Assembly: GCA_026003175.1 (NCBI GenBank)
Contig: BPGT01000001.1
Span: 534,839-598,838 of the forward strand
Source: Armatimonadota bacterium
Lineage (GTDB): Bacteria; Armatimonadota; HRBIN16
Reading direction: 5' to 3'
DNA length: 64,000 bases
Position numbers and translations under genes: made by a program. Positions 8,651 through 17,792 of the stretch are shown here, in pieces. The first letter of the stretch is position 1. Each line of letters begins with the position of its first letter. Under the pieces are notes generated by a model, which was not told the DNA's origin, searched no databases, and saw nothing but the letters and a program-made list of their open reading frames with translations.

Positions 8651-8695
8651 GATAAGAGCATAGTCAAATATTCGTCAGTGAGGCAACAGAGAAGA

Positions 8696-10015
8696 ATGCA
8701 AGTCACCACACAAACGCTGGAAAACCGGACGGTAGCAGTACAGGTAGAGGTTGAACCGGAGCGTGTCAATCAGGTCTTCGAAAAGGTGTACCGCCAGCTC
8801 GGCAGGTACGTGGAGATACCCGGCTTCCGCCCCGGCAGGGCGCCTGTGGGTCTGCTGCGCCAGGCGTTACGCGAGGACTATGTGCGTGAGCACGTGCTGG
8901 AGCAGATACTGAGAGAGACAATGAACAGCGCGATGCAGCAGGCGCAGGTGGAACCATTCGGGGCGCCACCCGAGCTGGACGTGCAACAGCTGGAAGAAGG
9001 CAAGCCGATGCTCTACTCGCTTAAAGTGCCACTGGAGCCAAAGATAGAGCTCGGTGAGTATCGTGGATTGAAGGTCACTCGCTATAAGCCTGTTGTTACC
9101 GAAGAGGACGTGGCTAACGAGATCGAGTCGCGCCGACGCCAGTTGGCTCGCTACGAACGAGTAGGGCGTGAAGCGCAGACCGGCGATGTGGTGTTTGTGA
9201 CCATTGTGCCCTACCTTGAGGGTGAACAGACCTCCCTTCCGACTCGACGCAACCTGATACATCTTACCGAAGAGATGCTGGCTCACCCCCTTGGCAAGAT
9301 GCTGCTGGGCGCAAAGGCGGGTGATGTGAAAGAGGAGACGGTACAGTTCCCTGAAAACGACCCCGACCCGGAGCTGCGCGGCAAAACGGTGAAACTGCAG
9401 GTGACCGTACACGGTGTCTCCGAGATGAAGTTGCCAGACGACGAAGAGTTTTTGAAGCAGATGCAGGCGGAGACGATGGAGGAGCTGCATGAGCGTATCC
9501 GGCACATTCTGGAAGAGGAACTCGCGCGGTATGCGGATTCCTCTTCCCGCGCCGCCATGCGTCAGGCGGTGCTGGCATGTGCTCAGGTGGACATCTCACC
9601 CATTATTATCGCCTCGCGAGCGCGCGACACGCTGGCAGAACTGCAAGAACAACTTCGCCGCGGAGGATATACCCTCGAGGACTATGCTCGGGGATATAAC
9701 ATGAGCGAGGCAGAGTTCATCGAGTACTGGTACCGTCAAACCGCCTCAGATATCCTGTACGGGCTGATACTGGAGGCAATCCGCAAGCGCGAAGGCATCA
9801 CCCTCAGCGAGGAAGAGCGTCAACAAGCGATACGCGAGGTCGCCGAGCGGTACAATATAACAGAGCAAGAGGCTGCCCAGTCAGAATATCTGGAAGAGGA
9901 ACTGGAAGCGCGTCTTGCCCAGAAGACCCTGCAGTTCCTGTGGGATGTTGCCGATGTTACAGAAGAGGAGTTTCGCATCCAGTCCGAGCGCAGGCAACCC
10001 GATAATGAGGAGTAG
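8696..10015 (+). CDS. tig: Trigger factor (ribosome-associated chaperone/PPIase)
   Basis: About 439 residues with the usual three domains. The N-terminal ribosome-binding domain carries the PGFRPGRAP loop (family GFRxGxxP). A middle FKBP-like domain (about 150-240) and a long C-terminal helical chaperone arm rich in E, R and Q follow. It binds L23 at the exit tunnel and shields nascent chains. ATG at 8696 gives the normal N terminus MQVTTQTLENRTV; a GTG at 8678 is an alternative. It is the first gene of a tig-clpP-clpX-lon run with short gaps. Confidence 0.93.
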   Translation: MQVTTQTLENRTVAVQVEVEPERVNQVFEKVYRQLGRYVEIPGFRPGRAPVGLLRQALREDYVREHVLEQILRETMNSAMQQAQVEPFGAPPELDVQQLEEGKPMLYSLKVPLEPKIELGEYRGLKVTRYKPVVTEEDVANEIESRRRQLARYERVGREAQTGDVVFVTIVPYLEGEQTSLPTRRNLIHLTEEMLAHPLGKMLLGAKAGDVKEETVQFPENDPDPELRGKTVKLQVTVHGVSEMKLPDDEEFLKQMQAETMEELHERIRHILEEELARYADSSSRAAMRQAVLACAQVDISPIIIASRARDTLAELQEQLRRGGYTLEDYARGYNMSEAEFIEYWYRQTASDILYGLILEAIRKREGITLSEEERQQAIREVAERYNITEQEAAQSEYLEEELEARLAQKTLQFLWDVADVTEEEFRIQSERRQPDNEE

Positions 10016-10018
10016 GAG

Positions 10019-10630
10019 ATGAACAGGCTGCATAGCATCCATAGCTCACTGGTACCGATGGTGGTGGAACAGACAGCGCGGGGCGAGCGCGCCTACGACA
10101 TCTACTCGCGCCTGCTCAAAGACCGCATTATCTTCATCGGCGAGCCGATTGATGACCACGTGTCTAACCTGGTCATCGCGGAGATGCTTTTCCTGGAAAA
10201 GGAAGACCCCAACCGCGACATCGAACTGTACATCAACTCGCCGGGAGGCAGTGTGTCCGCAGGGCTGGCTATCTACGACACCATGCAGGTGCTCAAGTGC
10301 GAAATCGCCACCATCTGCGTGGGGCAGGCGGCATCGATGGCGGCAGTACTGCTTGCAGCCGGCACGAAAGGCAAACGCTATTGCCTGGAACACGCTCGCG
10401 TGATGATTCACCAGGTGAGTGCAGGCTTTCAGGGCACCGCTATCGACATCAACATCCAAGCGCAAGAGGTGCTGCGCTACAACCGGATGTTGAACGAAAT
10501 CCTCGCCTACCACACGGGACAGCCTATTGAACGTGTGGAGCAGGACACCCAGCGCGACTACTTCATGTCCGCGCAGGAGGCGAAGGAATACGGCATCATC
10601 GACGAGATACTGTCGCGTGGCGCACGCTAA
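10019..10630 (+). CDS. clpP: ATP-dependent Clp protease proteolytic subunit
   Basis: A 203-residue ClpP with catalytic Ser106 in [14 protein letters not shown] and His131 in EHARVMIHQ. The handle region and the [18 protein letters not shown] stretch are typical, and the aspartate region near [15 protein letters not shown] is present. It forms the 14-mer chamber that degrades proteins fed by ClpX. It begins 3 bases after tig and precedes clpX, a conserved order. Confidence 0.96.
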   Translation: MNRLHSIHSSLVPMVVEQTARGERAYDIYSRLLKDRIIFIGEPIDDHVSNLVIAEMLFLEKEDPNRDIELYINSPGGSVSAGLAIYDTMQVLKCEIATICVGQAASMAAVLLAAGTKGKRYCLEHARVMIHQVSAGFQGTAIDINIQAQEVLRYNRMLNEILAYHTGQPIERVEQDTQRDYFMSAQEAKEYGIIDEILSRGAR

Positions 10631-10658
10631 AACCATCTCAGCAAAGAGGAGCGAACCG

Positions 10659-11933
10659 GTGGCACGAACAGGATTTGAACCGCTGGAAGGGCGTTGTGTA
10701 CTGTGTGGTAAGATTCGCCCGCGCTTGATTCAGGGCATGCACGGAGGGGTTTGCATCGACTGTATCCAGTACGCCAATGAGCTTATCCAGTCGCAGGTGG
10801 CGCATCACGAACGCACCGCCTCCTACGGGCTGCCCAGCGTTCCCAAACCGAAAGAGATTTACCGTATCCTCAGCCAGTACGTGGTAGGACAGGAGCGGGC
10901 AAAACGCGCGCTGTCGGTGGCGGTGTACAACCACTACAAGCGCATCCAGCACACCGCTAAGGACCGGGATAGCGACGTCGAGCTGCAAAAGAGCAACATC
11001 CTGTTGATAGGTCCCACGGGAAGCGGAAAGACCCTGCTGGCACAGACGCTGGCGAAGATTCTGAACGTACCTTTCGCGATTGCGGATGCCACCTCCCTGA
11101 CCGAAGCGGGTTACGTGGGCGAGGATGTAGAAAACATCCTGCTACGCCTCCTGCAAGCTGCCGATACAGGCACCTCCCTGCAGGAAACTGTGCGCAACGC
11201 GCAGCGCGGCATCGTATACATCGACGAAATAGACAAAATCGCCCGCAAAGCAGATAACCCCTCCATCACCCGCGACGTTTCGGGCGAAGGTGTACAGCAA
11301 GCATTGCTGAAGATTCTAGAAGGAACCATCGCCAACGTGCCACCGCAGGGCGGACGCAAGCACCCGCAGCAGGAGTTTATCCAGGTAGATACCACCAATA
11401 TCCTGTTTATCTGCGGTGGGGCGTTTGAAGGGCTGGACAAGATTATCGCGCAACGACTGGGTAACCAGACGATGGGCTTCCGCGCTTCCCTGGAAGGCAA
11501 AAAGAAGCTCAGCTACGGCGAGCTGCTAGCGCAAGTGATTCCCGAAGACCTGCTGAAGTTCGGCTTCATCCCCGAGTTTATCGGGCGACTGCCGGTGGTC
11601 ACCACGCTGGAACCGTTGGACGAGGAGACCCTGGTACGTATCCTGGTAGAGCCTAAAAACGCTCTGGTCAAGCAGTACCAAAAGTTCTTCGAGATGGACG
11701 GGGTGGACCTGGTGTTCACCGAAGGCGCGTTACGCGCCATCGCGCAGGAAGCCATGTTGCGAGGGACCGGCGCGCGCGCCCTGCGTGCTATCATCGAAGA
11801 GGTTATGTTGAATATCATGTACGAGGTGCCCTCTTCTCAGGACATTAAACGGGTTGTTGTGGACGAGAGAACGGTTAGAGAACGCACCGACCCACAGGTG
11901 TTGCGTGCGGAAGACATCAAACAGGCATCATAA
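10659..11933 (+). CDS. clpX: Clp protease ATP-binding subunit ClpX
   Basis: A AAA+ unfoldase of 424 residues. The N-terminal zinc-binding domain is visible as CVLC with CIDC about 20 residues on. Walker A is GPTGSGKT and the [10 protein letters not shown] pore region and [11 protein letters not shown] Walker B follow. The GTG at 10659 has AGAGGA 8 bases upstream and gives normal length; the open frame extends back into clpP but that part has no ClpX similarity. It partners ClpP. Confidence 0.95.
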   Translation: MARTGFEPLEGRCVLCGKIRPRLIQGMHGGVCIDCIQYANELIQSQVAHHERTASYGLPSVPKPKEIYRILSQYVVGQERAKRALSVAVYNHYKRIQHTAKDRDSDVELQKSNILLIGPTGSGKTLLAQTLAKILNVPFAIADATSLTEAGYVGEDVENILLRLLQAADTGTSLQETVRNAQRGIVYIDEIDKIARKADNPSITRDVSGEGVQQALLKILEGTIANVPPQGGRKHPQQEFIQVDTTNILFICGGAFEGLDKIIAQRLGNQTMGFRASLEGKKKLSYGELLAQVIPEDLLKFGFIPEFIGRLPVVTTLEPLDEETLVRILVEPKNALVKQYQKFFEMDGVDLVFTEGALRAIAQEAMLRGTGARALRAIIEEVMLNIMYEVPSSQDIKRVVVDERTVRERTDPQVLRAEDIKQAS

Positions 11934-11938
11934 GCACC

Positions 11939-14374
11939 ATGCCCAGAGCACGCAAGCCGACAACAGAGACCGACGAGGTGGTGCCGAAGAGCCGCTCCAC
12001 CCGGCGCAGGCGGTCACGTTCTGTAGAGGCGGAGTGGGAAGAGGAGGATGTCGATTCGCGTATCCCATCCCAACTCCCCCTCGTGCCGGTGCGTGACCAG
12101 GTGTATTTCCCGCAGATGGTGTTTCCGCTGTTCGTGGGCAGGGAGCGCTCGGTGCGCGCGCTGGAAGAGGCGATGGAGAGCGACCGCCTCATCGCCCTCG
12201 CCGCGCAGAAAGAGGTCATCACCGAGGAACCCGAGCCTGAGGATATCTACAGCGTAGGCATTGTGGCGGAAGTATTGCAGGTGCTGCGTATGCCCGACGG
12301 CACCCTGCGCCTGATGCTACAGGGGGTAGACCGTATCCGCATTACCCGCTACGTGCAAACCGAACCCTTCATTCTGGTAGTAGTAGAGCCTCTGCACAGC
12401 GAGAAGCAGCACGACCTCGAGATCGAAGCGCTGATGGGCATCGTGGTGTCGCTCTTCGAGCAGCTGGTGAACGCGGGCAAGAACATCCCGCCGGAGGTGC
12501 TGCTGAGCGTCAGTAACCAGAGCGACCCCGAACGCATCATCAACACGGTCACGCCCTACCTGCCCGTTCGCGTGGAGGAGAAGCAGCAGATACTGGAGAT
12601 GTCAAGCGTGCGTGAACGGCTCGAGCGGCTGGTGGTCATCATGCGCAAGGAGATAGAAATCCTGGAGCTGCAGAAGACCATCCGCTCGCGCGTGGAGAAG
12701 GAGATGGGCGATACCCAGCGCGAGTTCTTCCTGCGCGAACAGCTGAAGGTGATCCAGCAGGAGCTGGGCGAGCGTGACGAACGCGCCAGCGAGGTGGAGG
12801 AGTTCCGCCAGAAGATTCTTGCCGCGGGGATGCCCGAAGAGGTGCAGGAGCGTGCCTTCAAGGAGTTGGAACGACTGGAGAAGATGCCCTTCGCTGCACC
12901 AGAGGGCGTGGTGGTGCGTAACTATCTGGACTGGCTGGTGTCACTGCCGTGGAGCACGGTCACGGAGGACAATCTGGACATCGCTGCCGCCGCGCAGGTG
13001 CTGGACGAAGACCATTACGGCTTGCAGAAGGTGAAGGAGCGTATCCTGGAGTTCCTTGCGGTGCGCAAGCTGGCAGGCAGCGCGATGAAGGGACCCATCC
13101 TGTGCTTCGTGGGACCGCCGGGCGTAGGTAAAACCTCCATCGGCAGGTCTATCGCTCGTGCGTTGGGACGCAAGTTCGTGCGGGTATCCCTGGGCGGCGT
13201 GCGGGATGAAGCGGAGATACGCGGTCACCGGCGCACCTACGTGGGCGCACTGCCCGGGCGCATCATTCAGGGCATCCGACAGGCAGGCTCGCGCAATCCG
13301 GTGTTCATGCTAGATGAGATAGACAAGCTGGGCATGGACTTTCGCGGCGACCCCTCTTCCGCCTTGCTGGAGGCACTGGACCCCGAGCAGAACTATGCCT
13401 TCTCCGACCACTATCTGGAGGTACCCTTCAACCTGCGCGAGGTAATGTTCATCACCACCGCCAACCTGCTGGATCCCATTCCTCCTGCTCTGCGCGACAG
13501 GATGGAGGTCATCGTCTTCCCCGGCTATACCGAAGACGAGAAGATGAACATTGCCAGTGGCTTCCTGGTGCCCAAGCAGTTGAAGGAGCATGGCTTAACA
13601 CCCGAACAGTGTCAGTTCACCGATGCGGCGATACAGCTCATCCTGCGCGAGTACACGCGCGAGGCGGGAGTGCGCAATCTGGAGCGCGAAATCGCCTCGG
13701 TATGTCGTAAGGTGGCGCGCGCGGTAGCTGAGGGACAGATAGAGTCCAAAACGGTCATGCCAGAAGACATTCCCGTGTATCTGGGCGCACGCAAGTACCA
13801 CTATGGCACGGCAGAGGAGAAAGACGAGGTCGGCGCAGCAACCGGGCTGGTAGTCACACAGTTTGGAGGGGACATTGTCTCCATCGAGGTGAGCGTGCTT
13901 CCTGCCACCAAGGGGCAGCTGTTGCTCACCGGTCAGCTGGGCGAGGTGATGAAAGAGTCGGCACAAGCGGCGCTCACCTACATCCGCTCGCGTGCCGCCC
14001 AACTGCAGATAGACCCCGAGTTCACCCGCAACGCGGACATCCACATCCACGTGCCGGAGGGTGCGGTGCCCAAAGACGGTCCATCCGCTGGCATCACCAT
14101 TGCCACGGCACTGGCGTCGGCGTTTACGGGGCGCCCTGTGCGGCGCGACGTGGCGATGACGGGCGAAATCACCCTGCGCGGGCGCATCCTGCCCATCGGT
14201 GGGGTGAAGGAGAAGGTGTTGGCAGCACACCGTGCGGGCATCCGCGTGGTTATCCTGCCTGAAGAGAACCGACGCGACATGGACGAAATCCCTCAGCAGG
14301 TGCTGAACGATATCGAGTTCCGCTTCGTGCGCCACATGGACGAGGTGCTACAGATTGCGCTGGTAAACAAATAA
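11939..14374 (+). CDS. lon: ATP-dependent Lon protease
   Basis: An 811-residue LonA protease. After a 38-residue basic and acidic low-complexity N terminus (unusual), the substrate-binding domain starts at [22 protein letters not shown]. The AAA+ module has GPPGVGKTS and [11 protein letters not shown]. The protease domain has the catalytic serine in PKDGPSAG (about residue 719) and the lysine in the following [14 protein letters not shown]. It degrades misfolded proteins in the cytoplasm. It starts 5 bases after clpX, so the run is probably one transcript. Confidence 0.95.
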   Translation: MPRARKPTTETDEVVPKSRSTRRRRSRSVEAEWEEEDVDSRIPSQLPLVPVRDQVYFPQMVFPLFVGRERSVRALEEAMESDRLIALAAQKEVITEEPEPEDIYSVGIVAEVLQVLRMPDGTLRLMLQGVDRIRITRYVQTEPFILVVVEPLHSEKQHDLEIEALMGIVVSLFEQLVNAGKNIPPEVLLSVSNQSDPERIINTVTPYLPVRVEEKQQILEMSSVRERLERLVVIMRKEIEILELQKTIRSRVEKEMGDTQREFFLREQLKVIQQELGERDERASEVEEFRQKILAAGMPEEVQERAFKELERLEKMPFAAPEGVVVRNYLDWLVSLPWSTVTEDNLDIAAAAQVLDEDHYGLQKVKERILEFLAVRKLAGSAMKGPILCFVGPPGVGKTSIGRSIARALGRKFVRVSLGGVRDEAEIRGHRRTYVGALPGRIIQGIRQAGSRNPVFMLDEIDKLGMDFRGDPSSALLEALDPEQNYAFSDHYLEVPFNLREVMFITTANLLDPIPPALRDRMEVIVFPGYTEDEKMNIASGFLVPKQLKEHGLTPEQCQFTDAAIQLILREYTREAGVRNLEREIASVCRKVARAVAEGQIESKTVMPEDIPVYLGARKYHYGTAEEKDEVGAATGLVVTQFGGDIVSIEVSVLPATKGQLLLTGQLGEVMKESAQAALTYIRSRAAQLQIDPEFTRNADIHIHVPEGAVPKDGPSAGITIATALASAFTGRPVRRDVAMTGEITLRGRILPIGGVKEKVLAAHRAGIRVVILPEENRRDMDEIPQQVLNDIEFRFVRHMDEVLQIALVNK

Positions 14375-14400
14375 CCTCCCCGCTCCTCGCCTGTTCTGCT

Positions 14401-14425
14401 GGGAGGGCGAGGCTCCTGCCCAGCC
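14401..14425 (+). repeat. Dispersed GAGGCTCC/GAGCC intergenic element, copy
   Basis: GGGAGGGCGAGGCTCCTGCC then CAGCC. The same string recurs, on either strand, at 18303-18330 and 32332-32360, with partial copies at 6626 and 20468. It sits where the decayed gene at 14430-14717 loses its 3' end. Confidence 0.65.
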
Positions 14426-14429
14426 GTGT

Positions 14430-14717
14430 TGCATTCATGGTTGCTTCTCCTTGCCGTGAGGGGCATATTATTCTCCTGCGAAGGTTCGTAGACCGCATCG
14501 GGGGACCGATTTTCTGCACGACCTCATGCTCGCTCATGCCTGGAGCCAATTCACGAACAAGGCACAGTATCCGTCCCCTAACGTGAGCTGTCAACAGTGC
14601 CAAGATGCACGCTGCAAGGCAGACCGCGTTCAAGACAAGAGACAGGCGATGAAGCACTGGACGCACCTCCTCTTTTAGAAACGCAGTGGAGTCATCGGCG
14701 GGGTTATGATAGGCCAT
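14430..14717 (-). pseudogene. Remnant of a small membrane-anchored protein gene
   Basis: From ATG 14717 on the minus strand the frame reads a short polar start, one hydrophobic segment (LVLNAVCLAACILALLTA), then ELAPGMSEHEVVQKIGPP, which resembles the GMxxxEVxxxiGxP motif of SmpA/BamE-like small proteins. At a run of five Cs the frame turns unprotein-like. Shifting by one base gives the more natural GPPDAVYEP. The 3' end then meets a dispersed repeat and runs into lon without a sensible stop. I read it as a frameshifted, truncated remnant; the family link is only a motif resemblance. Confidence 0.35.
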
Positions 14718-15278
14718 ATCACTTTTACAAAATGGGATACTCGTTGTCGGAGTGAGTCAGCACATCCTGTAAGACAGGGATTCTGTTACAGACAACGCGC
14801 TACCAACCACACAGGCTTGTGTGTCCGTCCACGAGTCATGGTTCCATCCACCGACAAGTTCCCACAGCAGTTGCCCCAGCCAGGCCAATTCCTACTCCTA
14901 AAGTACACCTGTAGTTATTGTAGTTATGCGGCAGCACATGAAGCAGTGATGTAAGTGCCCATTACCCACTATATCCTCAGGAAAGCCCCTGCCAAAGTCT
15001 AGGCGATTGACCTCTCGTCATGCTTGGATCAAGCAGATAGCAACACCTATGGGAATACCCCGCAGTAGAAAACCTCCAGCAGTTAGTCCGACCTTAGGTA
15101 AGGCGAACGAACCATGTAAGGAGACAAGCCACTCCTCCGCCAAGTTCGTACTTCTCCACCTCCACGGCGTCTCGGCGCTGCCCTGCTGATACCGCAACAC
15201 CCCGAACACATCAACCAGGTTGTTGCTGATCACTGATGCCGGCATGTTCCTCATCACTTCCGCGATGCCTGGTTGGTC

Positions 15279-15372
15279 AACCTCTCCCCCTTCCCCTCTC
15301 CTACGAGGAGAGGGGAGCCGCGCGTCGGACGCCCCCTTCCCTCGCAGGAAAGGGGGGCAGGGGGGGTAGGTT
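15279..15372. repeat. Single copy of the ~100-bp C-rich repeat
   Basis: Matches the unit of the tandem array at 17793-18290: ACCTCTCCCCCTTCCCCTCT, a gap around GCGAGGAGAGGGG-like complement, then CCCCCTTCCCTCGCAGG and its complement. The two halves are each an imperfect inverted repeat. Confidence 0.75.
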
Positions 15373-15476
15373 TCTCCCCAACGGGTCAAAGTGATGCCAT
15401 TCACTGTTTCGACATACCAGCGAAATGCCCTGCAGATACAGGGCACCGGTCGTCCAACTGCCACCCTCTGAAACCT

Positions 15477-15510
15477 CTGGTAGGCGTGCCATCAAAGGCA
15501 CACCTACCAG
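15477..15510. terminator. Perfect-looking hairpin after the PepSY gene
   Basis: CTGGTAGGCGTGCC (15477-15490) pairs with GGCACACCTACCAG (15497-15510) across a 6-base loop, with one G-T pair. It lies 16 bases beyond the stop of the minus-strand PepSY gene and could end that operon, though no T-run follows on either strand. Confidence 0.45.
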
Positions 15511-15525
15511 CACGCATGGTCACCG

Positions 15526-16422
15526 CTACTTCAGCAATATCCCGCCCAGCACCGAGCCATCAGCAGCGTCAATCCATACGGCTTCCTTGCCAAAATACAC
15601 CGCGTACGCGAGGCGGGCGCGATAGGGTACCTGCGGTGGATACCTTTTACCACCGAACGCGCCATTGGGGTAGACATACCCTATCTCTACACGCCCCGTA
15701 TACTGTCCCTGATGCGGACTGCGGTGCATCTGGTACCAGTTGGTGTAAACTTGCTTCGCCTTCTGCACTGCATCGTTCTGAGAAATGCTGAGGTCATGCG
15801 ATTCTATCAGCGTGTCTAGGCGTCGCCTAAAGTACACCAGCCTCCCGTCTACAGGGTCTACGGTTACCACCACTTCACCACTCTCGCCGAGAAACGAGTA
15901 GCCGAAGTAGCGCACGTCAAAAACGGCGGTAATTGTTCCTGCGCGATTGGCATCGCCGTTGCTTGTTTCTCCTTCAGCTACCATTCGCAACCGCTTCAGA
16001 TAAGCCCCCTTCGGTAGTCCGAGGCGCTGAGCCAGTTGCCAACAGTATTGTTCGGCTGCATCGCGCGAAGCAATCTGCGGTTGGCGGTCACGCCCTATTC
16101 GCTTCACCTGCTCGTATTCGCGAGCGTCGTTGCTGAAGCGATACACTTGCCCGTTCCGGGCATCTACGCGGAAGGTGTATTGCCCGGGCCAGGCAACATC
16201 CCAGAATCTCCAGCCGTCGCTCCCCGTTCGCAGACGTGCTCTCTGCGTACCGGTGGCTGGTGGCAACTGACAGGTTTGGAGAAACCAGCTTGCCGCTGCG
16301 ATCGCTCGATCTTCACTAAGTTCTTCCGCCGAGTACTCTCCTCTTGTAGCAGTAACCAATACTGCATACCCTGTCGCCGCTACCAGTAAGGCAACGCCAA
16401 ACCAAAGAGCCTTGCGCTTCAT
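15526..16422 (-). CDS. Membrane-anchored PepSY-domain-like protein
   Basis: The 298-residue protein begins with a basic start and one hydrophobic segment (ALWFGVALLVAATGYAVLV), a signal anchor or signal peptide. The rest looks like two PepSY/YpeB-like units: AIAAASWFLQTC with DARNGQVYRFSN, then AVQKAKQVYTNWYQ with a final WIDAADGSVLGG. Alternating helix, then FRVDARNGQVY or VTVDPVDGRLVYFRRR, is the PepSY pattern. PepSY domains often inhibit or chaperone secreted peptidases. It starts 15 bases after a caspase-like protease gene on the same strand, with AAGGAGG 10 bases before the ATG, so the two are probably cotranscribed. An inhibitor or maturation role is inference. Confidence 0.65.
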   Translation of the reverse strand: MKRKALWFGVALLVAATGYAVLVTATRGEYSAEELSEDRAIAAASWFLQTCQLPPATGTQRARLRTGSDGWRFWDVAWPGQYTFRVDARNGQVYRFSNDAREYEQVKRIGRDRQPQIASRDAAEQYCWQLAQRLGLPKGAYLKRLRMVAEGETSNGDANRAGTITAVFDVRYFGYSFLGESGEVVVTVDPVDGRLVYFRRRLDTLIESHDLSISQNDAVQKAKQVYTNWYQMHRSPHQGQYTGRVEIGYVYPNGAFGGKRYPPQVPYRARLAYAVYFGKEAVWIDAADGSVLGGILLK

Positions 16423-16437
16423 TTTTGTGTAACCTCC

Positions 16438-17511
16438 TTACCACCAGAAGTGCGGAGCATAAACATCGGATCCCGTATACGCTCCGCTTAGACGGGTGTA
16501 GTAATCTCCCCAGACACTGGCATAGTCGCGCCATGGACCGGGGACGGGTTCAGGAGAGAAGTACTCTTCCACCATCTGGTTTCGCGCCTGATGGGCTGTT
16601 AAGCCATCTGCAAGCCCGCTCCAGAAAGCCGCAGCACAAGCTTGCGTCTTGCGAGAATCGACACTAATGTTCCATCCCACCACTGCCTGATTTTCGCACC
16701 AGTTGGTATCGTAGCCATTGTAATACGGCCACAGAAACACATTGAAACTGTTGTCTGTACCCGTCAGGCAGGCGTCAATGAAAACCAGGTTGATGGGTGG
16801 TAATCCTGTATTGAACGGTGGATAACCGGTTCCGACGGCGGCCTGACGAACAGGCAAAACATCCCCTGGCAAAATCTCCTCTATAACCCCCGTCAACTCG
16901 TCGGAGTCGCTGATAAACACTCCTACGTTTCCGTGCGTGTTGACATAAAACACCGTGCATGGCTCAATGTCATTAAGTACCATTTGCTTCGTCCAGCCGA
17001 GAGCCACACAAGTATGCGATACGTTGTGGTTCATGTACGCCAGGTACTCCAAAGAAGGGGGCACTCCTGCTGTGGGCGCGGAGGGGTCGTTCTCCCATTC
17101 GTTGCGCCCGTAAAGGGTGGCTTTGTTGTATACCTGCACGTACCGAGAAGCCGAGCCGGTTTGTCCTGCGGAGTCGGTACCCTCCGCGTAAATCTCCAGA
17201 TGGGTATCGTCTGGAAAATGCGTGCTAGCGAAACGAATGTTGAGGTACACGTATGGCATTGGGTAAAGTAGGCTCTGGTCGATAAGCGTTTCGCTGCCCA
17301 TGCGTAACTTCACTCTTGTTAGGTAGGCGTTTGGGGTGTTTGTGTAGAAGTGAGCCACTACTTCGCAACGTGTACCGCTAGCGTAGTTGGGCCACTCTGT
17401 TTTGCCCGGGAACGGTCCCCATAAGATACTCACTTGAACACCTGCAAAACAAGTTTCCGCAAACAGCAGAGAAAGAAAAACGCAGGCTAAAAAGCGAGAG
17501 ATTAACGTCAA
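16438..17511 (-). CDS. Secreted caspase-like (clan CD) cysteine peptidase candidate
   Basis: With the TTG start at 17511 the protein has 357 residues and opens with a clean signal peptide (ISRFLACVFLSLLFAETCFA, then GVQ). Residues about 25-130 look like an Ig/FN3-like beta domain (TRVKLRMGSETLIDQSLL, then LEIYAEGTDSAG). Residues about 170-320 resemble the caspase/gingipain/C13 core. TVFYVNTHGNVG gives the catalytic His193-Gly, and INLVFIDACLTG gives the DAC motif with Cys248. AVVGWNISVDSRKTQACAAA then AFWSGLADGLTAHQA resemble the later strand and helix of that fold. The start is chosen because the upstream small ORF ends in TGA overlapping this TTG (TTGA), a coupling arrangement, and because the signal peptide then sits at the very N terminus. 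Substrate is unknown. It lies in an operon with a PepSY-like gene. The motif match is good but I could not run a structure or profile search. Confidence 0.6.
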   Translation of the reverse strand: MTLISRFLACVFLSLLFAETCFAGVQVSILWGPFPGKTEWPNYASGTRCEVVAHFYTNTPNAYLTRVKLRMGSETLIDQSLLYPMPYVYLNIRFASTHFPDDTHLEIYAEGTDSAGQTGSASRYVQVYNKATLYGRNEWENDPSAPTAGVPPSLEYLAYMNHNVSHTCVALGWTKQMVLNDIEPCTVFYVNTHGNVGVFISDSDELTGVIEEILPGDVLPVRQAAVGTGYPPFNTGLPPINLVFIDACLTGTDNSFNVFLWPYYNGYDTNWCENQAVVGWNISVDSRKTQACAAAFWSGLADGLTAHQARNQMVEEYFSPEPVPGPWRDYASVWGDYYTRLSGAYTGSDVYAPHFWW

Positions 17512-17636
17512 AAGTCTGTCGTTCTTACCCCCCCCCTCATGCTGGGAGAGGCGAAGAGCGGTGCCGCCACCTGCACGCTGAGGCTCAGGATGCACACGGT
17601 AGCCAGTGTGCGCAGATACGGAAAGCGTCGTAACAT
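17508..17636 (-). CDS. Small secreted peptide (42 aa) coupled to the caspase-like gene
   Basis: ATG at 17636 lies 12 bases after AAGGAGG and opens a 42-residue frame: MLRRFPYLRTL, a hydrophobic stretch (ATVCILSLSVQVAAPLFA) ending in an ALFA-like cleavage site, then SPSMRGGVRTTDF. It is thus a signal peptide with a very short tail. Its stop overlaps the TTG start of the protease gene. A run of nine Gs lies inside it (17528-17536), a likely slippage site that could fuse the two frames. It may be a real leader peptide, a translational coupler, or the true N terminus of the protease gene after a frameshift. Confidence 0.5.
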   Translation of the reverse strand: MLRRFPYLRTLATVCILSLSVQVAAPLFASPSMRGGVRTTDF

Positions 17637-17719
17637 TTTGGTAAGCACCCTCCTTTGTAATGTTGTGAAAAGCCCTCTTGAGATTTTCGCCACACTGCGG
17701 GAGATGTGCTACTGGCTAC

Positions 17720-17748
17720 AGTATAGCACCTCCCTACACGCTTGTCAA
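17720..17748 (-). promoter_or_regulatory. Consensus promoter of the peptide/caspase-like/PepSY operon
   Basis: On the minus strand TTGACA (17748-17743), 17 bases, TATACT (17725-17720). Transcription would begin near 17713, about 75 bases before the small-peptide ATG. Confidence 0.85.
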
Positions 17749-17792
17749 GCATTTTGGCGGGGGTGGGGGGAAAAATTTTTTCTAAAGATTCC

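Larger units (their letters stand above)
14718..15525. other. Gene-poor region with decayed coding traces and repeats
   Basis: No intact gene is supported over about 800 bases. Two minus-strand traces look protein-like. From 15278 down to 15018 the reading is GIAEVMRNMPASVISNNLVD and onward to a hydrophobic end. From 15513 to about 15380 it is GGSWTTGALYLQGISLV and onward. They are separated by a C-rich repeat copy (15279-15372), as if a repeat had landed in or next to a gene. A 14-bp hairpin lies at 15477-15510. The plus-strand ORF at 14706-14954 has no recognisable features. Confidence 0.4.

Noticed and set aside
10527-10658. 44-residue N-terminal extension of clpX
   Set aside because: It overlaps clpP out of frame and reads as Arg/Thr-rich nonsense; GTG 10659 has a good ribosome site and starts the ClpX zinc domain.
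14706-14954. 82-codon plus-strand ORF
   Set aside because: Composition looks random, no ribosome site, and it overlaps the decayed minus-strand gene.
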